Source of the DNA: Weeksellaceae bacterium
Lineage (GTDB): Bacteria > Bacteroidota > Bacteroidia > Flavobacteriales > Weeksellaceae
Assembly (NCBI GenBank): GCA_028698395.1
Contig: JAQVDG010000039.1
Span: forward strand, 1 to 10,574
Length of the DNA: 10,574 nucleotides
Reading direction: 5' to 3'
In this document: piece by piece, positions 1 through 5,178 of the stretch
Numbering within the stretch: position 1 is the stretch's first letter
Layout of the letters: the number at the start of each line of letters is the position of its first letter
Notes under the pieces: model-generated
Told to the model about the DNA's origin: nothing
Database searches by the model: none
What the model saw: the letters and a program-made list of their open reading frames with translations, nothing else
Program-made: the position numbers and the translations under genes

Positions 1-816
1 TTCCGATTGAACTGCATTAGGCATATCTACGAAATTAATCTCGGTTTTAGCGATATTTACAGGATTGGAATAAGTACTTTTTGGTAGATTTCCTTTTTTC
101 CATTTTTTAAAGTTTTGTTCAACTAATTTTTTCACTTCAGAAAATTTCACATCACCTACGATGATTAAATAAGCGTTATTTGGAACAAAATAGGCGTTAT
201 AGTGTTTCTTAACATCATTTAATGTTAGGGTTTTAAGTTTTTCTTCTGTTACAAACTCACCAAATGGATGATTTCCACCGTAAACCAAGACATTTTCAAC
301 TCTTTGAGCATTTTCAGAAACACTTTTTTCTCCGGCTTTTAATCCATCAATTGAACGGGAAATTTCCGCCTCAAAATCACTTTGTGTAAATAAAGGATCA
401 GTAGCACCTTGTGCCATTAATTCCAAAGTTCTTCCGAAGTATTGTGACAAAGTATTGGCAGAAGCACCGGATGAATTGAAATAAATAGAAGACCCCATAA
501 AGTCGATTTCTTCTTGGAATTTTTCTTTGGATATTTTGGAAGTTCCATTTCCAATAAGACCCCCGGTAATAGCGTCTATTCCTTTTTTATTTCCTTCCGT
601 AAACGGTGGATTATCCAAGCTCAGTGTGATGGAAACTCGTGGTAATTTGTGGTTTTCTACCACCATAACTTTTAATCCGTTTTTAAGTTCAAAAGTTTGT
701 GGTTTACCAATATTTACTTTTGGTGAAGGTCCAGGTTTAGGCTGTGATCTGTCGATTTGGGCATGTACTCCGGAAGCTAAAAACACCATAATTATTATAT
801 AAATTAAATTTTTCAT
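1..816 (-). CDS. M16 family protein, inactive subunit (partial, C-terminal part outside window)
   Basis: The frame runs from an ATG at 814-816 to the left edge without a stop, giving 272 residues of a protein normally about 430-480 long. Residues 1-19 are a hydrophobic signal peptide ending Val-His-Ala before Gln20, so the protein is exported. The first M16 domain is recognisable from FELKNGLKVMVVENHKLP (42-59), the GLIGNGT strand (86-92) and YNAYFVPNNAYLIIVGDV (206-223). Where active M16 enzymes carry HxxEH, this protein has Ala82, Gly85 and Gly86 (DAITGG), so the zinc site is absent and it should not cleave peptides by itself. It lies 24 bp behind the active M16 gene on the same strand, almost certainly cotranscribed. 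Paired active and inactive M16 subunits are an established arrangement (mitochondrial processing peptidase, bacterial heterodimers). Its role as a partner subunit here is inferred. Confidence 0.9.
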   Translation of the reverse strand, partial: MKNLIYIIIMVFLASGVHAQIDRSQPKPGPSPKVNIGKPQTFELKNGLKVMVVENHKLPRVSITLSLDNPPFTEGNKKGIDAITGGLIGNGTSKISKEKFQEEIDFMGSSIYFNSSGASANTLSQYFGRTLELMAQGATDPLFTQSDFEAEISRSIDGLKAGEKSVSENAQRVENVLVYGGNHPFGEFVTEEKLKTLTLNDVKKHYNAYFVPNNAYLIIVGDVKFSEVKKLVEQNFKKWKKGNLPKSTYSNPVNIAKTEINFVDMPNAVQSE

Positions 817-840
817 TCTAATTGTTTTGATTTTAAACGA

Positions 841-2154
841 TTATTTTTTTTCAGGACCGTATTCCAACACTAAGCGTTGGTTGTCGTTCAAATATTTTTT
901 TGCTACATCTCTGATTTCTTCTCGTGTAATGGAACGGTAAATGTCCATTTCCGTATTAATCAAGTTGATGTCGCCATATAACATGTAGTATTCAGCTAAA
1001 CTGTGTGCTACACCTTCTAAATTTGAATTGGAATTTACGAATTGATTTTCCAATTTATTCAATAGTTTTTGGTATTCTCTTTCAGAAATTAATTCAGTTT
1101 GTAATTTATTTATTTCAGTTGAAAAATCATTAACTAAATCATCCAAAGAAGTATCTCCCAATGGAAGAGCAAAAATGAAATAGGTGCCGTAATCCTCTTG
1201 ACTGTAATTGAAAGAGGAAACTTGTAAAGCCTTTTTCTCGTCGTCAACTAATTTTTTGTATAAACGAGAGCTTTTCCCATCGCTTAAAATCATAGAAATC
1301 ATATCCAAAACACGAGCGTCTCTTGTTTTCATCGATGGAGTCCGATAAGCAGAAATAACCATTGGTATTTGAACGTTCGGATCTTCCCAACTTGCTCTGA
1401 TTTCTTTGGTAATTGGAGCTTCTTCGTATTGTTTTTTCGGTGTAACCGTTCCCTTTTTAATCGGTCCGAAGTAGTCAGCAATCCATTTTTTAGCTTCTGC
1501 TTTGTCAAAATCACCTGCTACGACCAAAACAGCATTATTTGGAATGTAAAACTTATCAAAAAAAGCTAAAAACTCATCCAATTTGGCAGCATCTAAATGT
1601 TCCATTTCTCCAATAGTTGTCCAACGATACGGATGGTTTTTAAACATATTTTCTTTCACTGCTTTCAGAATGTTTCCATAAGGTTGATTATCAACTCTTA
1701 ATCGTTTTTCTTCTTTTACGACTTCATTTTGAGTATCCACTCCAATTTGGTTGATAACCGGGTGCATTAAACGCTCTGATTCCATCCATAAGCCTAATTT
1801 TAAGCTGTTTGAAGGGAAGACTTCATAATAGTAAGTACGGTCATCTGTGGTGTTGGCATTATTTCTACCTCCATTGGATGAAACAATTTTAAACCATTCT
1901 CCACGACCGATATTTTCAGTTCCTTCAAAAAGTAAGTGTTCAAAAAAGTGGGCAAATCCGGTTCTATCCGGTTGCTCATCTTTGGCTCCTACATGGTACA
2001 TAACCGAAGTTACAACCACCGGAGCTGAGTGGTCTTGATGTAAAACCACATGTAATCCGTTCGGCAAATCGTATTCTTCAAATTCGATTTTTTGGGCATA
2101 GGATTTTGCCCCTAAGATTCCCATCATTGCGAACATAATTCCAATCTTTCTCAT
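841..2154 (-). CDS. Secreted M16 zinc metallopeptidase, active subunit
   Basis: This is a complete 437-residue protein, the usual length for a two-domain M16B peptidase (pitrilysin/processing-peptidase superfamily). Residues 1-20 form a signal peptide with a likely cleavage after Lys-Ser-Tyr-Ala, placing the enzyme in the periplasm or outer envelope. The inverted zinc motif is intact: His69, Glu72 (general base) and His73 in HFFEHLLFEGTE. Glu149 in NEVVKEEKR, 76 residues after His73, fits the third zinc ligand. The N-terminal domain continues with FYIPNNAVLVVAGDFD (about 202-217). The C-terminal domain carries the conserved SRLYKKLVD stretch (near residue 297). The substrate cannot be told from sequence; family members degrade or process peptides. 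It follows the lipoprotein gene by 76 bp, with a possible own promoter in that gap, and precedes the inactive M16 partner by 24 bp. The start is fixed by the signal peptide. Confidence 0.95.
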   Translation of the reverse strand: MRKIGIMFAMMGILGAKSYAQKIEFEEYDLPNGLHVVLHQDHSAPVVVTSVMYHVGAKDEQPDRTGFAHFFEHLLFEGTENIGRGEWFKIVSSNGGRNNANTTDDRTYYYEVFPSNSLKLGLWMESERLMHPVINQIGVDTQNEVVKEEKRLRVDNQPYGNILKAVKENMFKNHPYRWTTIGEMEHLDAAKLDEFLAFFDKFYIPNNAVLVVAGDFDKAEAKKWIADYFGPIKKGTVTPKKQYEEAPITKEIRASWEDPNVQIPMVISAYRTPSMKTRDARVLDMISMILSDGKSSRLYKKLVDDEKKALQVSSFNYSQEDYGTYFIFALPLGDTSLDDLVNDFSTEINKLQTELISEREYQKLLNKLENQFVNSNSNLEGVAHSLAEYYMLYGDINLINTEMDIYRSITREEIRDVAKKYLNDNQRLVLEYGPEKK

Positions 2155-2207
2155 ATTTCTATTTTGTTAATACTTTATTATTTGTACATCATTTTTTTAT
2201 TTTGTTA

Positions 2208-2238
2208 CAAATTCACCAAAAAGAATTTATTTACCAAA
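2208..2238 (-). promoter_or_regulatory. Possible promoter for the M16 pair
   Basis: Read on the minus strand, TTTG (2235-2238) is followed after 19 bases by TGAATTTG (2208-2215). That is one mismatch from the Bacteroidota -7 element TAnnTTTG at the usual spacing. The -33 box touches the stop codon of the lipoprotein gene. Transcription would start near 2201, leaving a leader of about 47 nt before the active M16 gene. This would let the peptidase pair be expressed independently of the lipoprotein; read-through from upstream is equally possible. Confidence 0.4.
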
Positions 2239-2767
2239 TTAATTGTACTTCAAATATATATTTAGTCAACTTTTCAGAATTGTTTTTTAGATTTTTCATG
2301 ATTTCTACATTATGAATTCCCCGGGTTTCAATTGGATATTCGATTTTTAATTCCTGAAATTTCATTTCTTTTCCTTCCGGATTAATGATTTTAATTTGTG
2401 CAAAATCAGATGAATCGATAGAAGAGATTTTTAAATTTAATTTACGTGCAGTATCAGTATCAAATCTAAATACGGTTTTTTGATGTGCCAAAAGAACAGA
2501 GTCGGATTTTGCCTTTCCATATACAATCTTCAATAGAACAGAATCTGTTTTTTCTGGAATTCTTTTTGTTTCTGATTGAATTTCCGGCTGAATTCTCACT
2601 TTTTCTTGTGAAACCTCAGGTTGGGAAGATTTTATTTTTTCTTTTTTTAGTTCGGCGACATATTCCTTTTTGTTAAAATCTTGAGGAAGTGCAATTGGAA
2701 CATTAGGTTTCATTTCACAAGAAATAATGCCTAAAAGTGCAATTCCCAAAATCAGATTAAAACGCAT
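2231..2767 (-). CDS. Hypothetical lipoprotein, 178 aa
   Basis: I do not recognise a family. Residues 1-16 are a hydrophobic signal sequence and Leu-Gly-Ile-Ile-Ser-Cys (12-17) is a good lipobox, so Cys17 should be lipidated and anchor the protein to a membrane. The residues after Cys17 (Glu-Met-Lys-Pro) are not a clear match to the acidic surface-export signal known in some Bacteroidota, so inner-leaflet versus surface location is open. Residues 35-75 are rich in Lys, Glu, Ser and Pro and look like a flexible tether. Residues 76-178 alternate hydrophobic and polar positions (FRFDTD, LKISSID, AQIKIINPEGKEM, IEYPIETRG, YIFEVQLIW). This suggests a small beta-sandwich domain, somewhat like pre-peptidase C-terminal domains, but that resemblance is only an impression. 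It is first in the same-strand cluster with the two M16 genes, which hints at a shared envelope role. Confidence 0.8.
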   Translation of the reverse strand: MRFNLILGIALLGIISCEMKPNVPIALPQDFNKKEYVAELKKEKIKSSQPEVSQEKVRIQPEIQSETKRIPEKTDSVLLKIVYGKAKSDSVLLAHQKTVFRFDTDTARKLNLKISSIDSSDFAQIKIINPEGKEMKFQELKIEYPIETRGIHNVEIMKNLKNNSEKLTKYIFEVQLIW

Positions 2768-2775
2768 GAAAATTT

Positions 2776-2809
2776 TTTGAGTAAAATTATAAAAAATCCT
2801 GTAATTTTA
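2776..2809 (+). promoter_or_regulatory. Weak promoter candidate for the alpha/beta hydrolase
   Basis: In the 46-bp gap between divergent starts, TTTG (2776-2779) is followed after 22 bases by TAATTTTA (2802-2809), one base short of TAnnTTTG. If used, transcription would begin at or next to the ATG at 2814, giving a leaderless or nearly leaderless message. The AT-rich background makes a chance match quite possible. I found no convincing promoter pair on the minus strand for the lipoprotein gene. Confidence 0.25.
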
Positions 2810-2813
2810 GAGA

Positions 2814-3578
2814 ATGTTAAATTTTAAAGTAGAAGGAAAAGGAAATCCTGTGGTTTTAATCCATGGTTATTTAGAAAATATGCAAATGTGGGAAGATTAT
2901 GCAAAGCAACTCTCCAAAGATTTTCAGGTAATTCGAATGGATTTGCCCGGGCATGGGGATTCGGCAGTTTTAAATGAAATTCACTCAATGGAATTAGTTG
3001 CAAGAGAAATCAAAGAAGTATTGGATTTTCTGAAAATCACAAAGACCTTAGTGGTTGGACATTCAATGGGAGGTTATGTGAGCTTGGCTTTGACAGAACT
3101 TTTCCCGGAAAAAGTAAAAGCATTGGTTTTGATGAACTCTTCTTCACTTGCAGATTCGGAAGAGAAAAAAGAATTGCGTTTAAGAGCGATTGAAATGGCA
3201 GATAAAAATCAGGAAACTTTGGTTAAAATGAGTATTCCTTTGTTGTTTAATGAGCATAAATTGGAGGAATTAAAAACAGAACGGGAATTTGCAAAAAAAA
3301 TGGCATTGGAAACTTCTTTAAAAGGTGTGAAATCAGCTTTAAGAGGAATGCGAATCCGACCGGATAGAACTTTTATATTACATGATTTTTCTGGAGAAAT
3401 TAAAATTATCTTAGGAAAGTACGACCGAACAGTTCCGGCTGAGAATTTTAAAAAAGAAATTCCAAATCGGGAAAATATTTCAGTTTTGGAATTGGAATGT
3501 GGTCACATGGCTTATTTGGAAGAGCCGGAAAAAACATTGGAAAGTTTGAAACAATTTGCAATAAAAGTTTTTTCATGA
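2814..3578 (+). CDS. Alpha/beta-fold hydrolase, 254 aa
   Basis: This is a complete single-domain alpha/beta hydrolase of typical length with no signal peptide, so it should be cytoplasmic. The oxyanion-loop motif is LIHGYLENMQMW (15-26) and the strand with DLPGHGDS follows (43-50). The nucleophile elbow is GHSMGG with Ser84. The acid is probably Asp204 in LGKYDRTVP and the base His231 in CGHMAYLEEPE. All three catalytic residues are therefore present in the expected order. Residues 111-180 form the charged, helical cap that sets substrate choice. The sequence resembles the broad group holding esterases, enol-lactonases and MenH-like enzymes. Nothing visible identifies the substrate, and no menaquinone or aromatic-degradation gene is next to it, so no symbol is given. 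It starts 46 bp from the divergent lipoprotein gene and stands alone on its strand. Confidence 0.93.
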   Translation: MLNFKVEGKGNPVVLIHGYLENMQMWEDYAKQLSKDFQVIRMDLPGHGDSAVLNEIHSMELVAREIKEVLDFLKITKTLVVGHSMGGYVSLALTELFPEKVKALVLMNSSSLADSEEKKELRLRAIEMADKNQETLVKMSIPLLFNEHKLEELKTEREFAKKMALETSLKGVKSALRGMRIRPDRTFILHDFSGEIKIILGKYDRTVPAENFKKEIPNRENISVLELECGHMAYLEEPEKTLESLKQFAIKVFS

Positions 3579-3618
3579 GAGTTTGATTTTTTGTTGCATA
3601 CTTTTTCAACTATTTATA

Positions 3619-3650
3619 AAAACGAGAAAAATAATATATCGTTTTGTTTT
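3619..3650 (+). terminator. Possible weak terminator after the hydrolase gene
   Basis: AAAACGA (3619-3625) can pair with TCGTTTT (3639-3645) across a 13-base loop, and a mostly T run follows (3642-3650). The stem has only two G-C pairs and the loop is long, so it is a weak candidate. It lies about 40 bases after the hydrolase stop codon, which is the right place. It overlaps the -33 box of the next promoter. Confidence 0.25.
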
Positions 3651-3672
3651 TCAATAAAAAAGTCTAATTTTG
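3643..3672 (+). promoter_or_regulatory. Promoter of the CNNM/CorC-family gene
   Basis: TTTG (3643-3646) and TAATTTTG (3665-3672) are separated by 18 bases. Both boxes match the Bacteroidota sigma-70-type consensus (TTTG and TAnnTTTG) exactly. The predicted transcription start is close to 3679, which gives a leader of about 105 nt before the ATG at 3784. That is long for this kind of gene. Confidence 0.65.
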
Positions 3673-3678
3673 CTTTAA

Positions 3679-3833
3679 GGTTTCCAATTTATTTGAAATA
3701 TGATTTTCATTGAATTGAAAGTAAGTTTAACTTGCAGATTCACAAACAATTAAAAACAGAATCTACCGGATAAATGTTTATAAATGGACATAGACCCCTT
3801 ACTTTGTTTTGTACTTGCAACTGAGGCAAGTAC
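3679..3833 (+). promoter_or_regulatory. Structured leader and early coding region of the CNNM gene (candidate)
   Basis: The leader and first codons hold several small elements. AAGTT-T-AACTT (3723-3733) is an 11-bp dyad. AGATTC (3736-3741) can pair with GAATCT (3759-3764). GTACTTGC (3811-3818) pairs perfectly with GCAAGTAC (3826-3833) over a 7-base loop, inside codons 10-17. The 5' arm core ACTTGCA also occurs at 3730-3736, so GCAAGT could pair with either copy. Two short ORFs start upstream: 3700-3753 (17 codons plus stop) and 3774-3824, which overlaps the true start in another frame. The pairings are seen directly; a regulatory role is inferred, and no known riboswitch class is recognised. 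Confidence 0.3.
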
Positions 3834-5175
3834 TTTGATTTCTGATATTTCTGTTTGGAAATTACTTCTTACTGTCGCATTGGTTTTATTAAATGCTTTT
3901 TTTGTAGCATCGGAATTTGCTATTGTTAAAATCCGGATGTCACAGATTGAAATCCGCACAGATTTAAATCCTAATTTAACCAAAACGGCAAAAACCATTG
4001 TTAGTAATTTAGATGCTTATTTGGCAGCTACTCAACTGGGTATTACTTTGGCTTCACTTGGATTAGGTTGGGTTGGAGAAGGAGCAATTTCACCAATTAT
4101 AGTAAAAATTCTTGCTGTTTTTAATTTAACCGGTCCGGGATGGGAAGCAACAGCGGGGAGTATAGCTCTCTGGGGTGCATTTGGTGTGATTACGATTTTG
4201 CATATAGTTTTTGGGGAATTAGCACCAAAATCTTTGGCAATACGTTATCCGTCTAATGCGACTTTTGCCGTAGCTTGGCCGTTGCGGGTATTTTATATGA
4301 TTTTCAAACCGGTTATTTGGTTGATGAATGGTTTTGCTAATTTTTTCCTGAAATTAATCGGAATAAAACCGGTTCATGGTTCGGAAATTCACTCTGAAGA
4401 AGAATTAAAAATGCTTATTACCGAATCTCAGGAAGGAGGAGCAATTGAAGAAACAGAACGGGATTTAATTCAAAATGTTTTTGAATTCGATGATCGTAGA
4501 GTGAGTAATATTCAAACCTTACGAAAGAATGTTTCGGCAGTTGAAGTGGGGACCACAGTAAAAGAAGCAATTGATTATGCTATTAACGAAGGTTATTCGC
4601 GCTATCCGGTTTATGAAGAGAATTTGGATAATATTAAAGGGATTTTATATACCAAAGATTTGGTGAAATTGACTTTAGAAAAGCCGGATGAAACTAATTT
4701 TATCAGTATTTTAAGAAAACCACTTTTCATTTCCGAAAATTATAAAATCAAGAATTTATTGAAGCAATTTCAGAAAAAACGTATTCAAATGGCAGTAGTA
4801 ACCAATGAAATTGGTGAATTAACCGGAATCGTGAGTATGGAAGATATTTTGGAAGAATTAGTAGGTGAAATTCAGGATGAATACGACAATGAAGACCCGA
4901 TTGTAATTAGTTTTGGCGAAGGAATTTATTCGGTTAATGCGCACAGTAGTTTATCGGATATTAACCGTCTTTTGCCTTATCGCTTTGAAGAAAGTGACCA
5001 TTATGACACACTTTCCGGAATGTTGGCTGAAACTTTTTCTGATCAAGATTTAAAAGCTGGAGATATTCTGGATTTAAAAGACTATCAGGTAAAAATCATT
5101 AAAATGTACCGAAATTCTGTGGAAAGAGTGGAATTAACTTTGACGCACGTTTTGCCTGAAGAAGAAACGGAATAG
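3784..5175 (+). CDS. CNNM/CBS/CorC_HlyC-domain membrane protein (hemolysin family, putative cation transport)
   Basis: This 463-residue protein has the full domain order of the family. A DUF21/CNNM membrane domain spans about 24-195, with hydrophobic stretches at 26-50, 80-96, 125-145 and 160-190. It carries the hallmark NAFFVASEFAIVKIR (37-51) and GELAPKS (144-150). A cytoplasmic CBS pair follows (about 240-365; YSRYPVYEENLDNIKGILY and GELTGIVSMEDILEELVGE). A CorC_HlyC transporter-associated domain ends it (about 372-455; DINRLLPYRF, DTLSGML). Relatives include magnesium exporters or transporters (MpfA, CorC, human CNNM), and the enterobacterial PaeA linked to polyamine export. The ion here is unknown. 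GldE, the gliding-motility relative, shares this architecture, but the N-terminal domain reads like the general hemolysin group. An in-frame TAA at 3781-3783 directly abuts the ATG, so the start cannot be further upstream. The stop lies 3 bp from the convergent polA stop. Confidence 0.93.
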   Translation: MDIDPLLCFVLATEASTLISDISVWKLLLTVALVLLNAFFVASEFAIVKIRMSQIEIRTDLNPNLTKTAKTIVSNLDAYLAATQLGITLASLGLGWVGEGAISPIIVKILAVFNLTGPGWEATAGSIALWGAFGVITILHIVFGELAPKSLAIRYPSNATFAVAWPLRVFYMIFKPVIWLMNGFANFFLKLIGIKPVHGSEIHSEEELKMLITESQEGGAIEETERDLIQNVFEFDDRRVSNIQTLRKNVSAVEVGTTVKEAIDYAINEGYSRYPVYEENLDNIKGILYTKDLVKLTLEKPDETNFISILRKPLFISENYKIKNLLKQFQKKRIQMAVVTNEIGELTGIVSMEDILEELVGEIQDEYDNEDPIVISFGEGIYSVNAHSSLSDINRLLPYRFEESDHYDTLSGMLAETFSDQDLKAGDILDLKDYQVKIIKMYRNSVERVELTLTHVLPEEETE

Positions 5176-5178
5176 AAA

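Noticed and set aside
527..802. Open frame on the plus strand, 91 codons
   Set aside because: It lies wholly antisense to the inactive M16 gene, whose frame has clear family motifs and a signal peptide. The plus-strand translation shows no recognisable protein features.
3750..3998. Minus-strand open frame over the start of the CNNM gene
   Set aside because: It is antisense to the conserved DUF21 N-terminus, with no promoter match and no recognisable domain.
3784..5175. Assignment of the CNNM/CBS protein as the gliding protein GldE
   Set aside because: The domain order is shared, but the membrane-domain motif (FFVASEFAIVKIR) matches the general hemolysin/CorC group, and no gld gene is adjacent. 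A phylogeny would be needed to decide.
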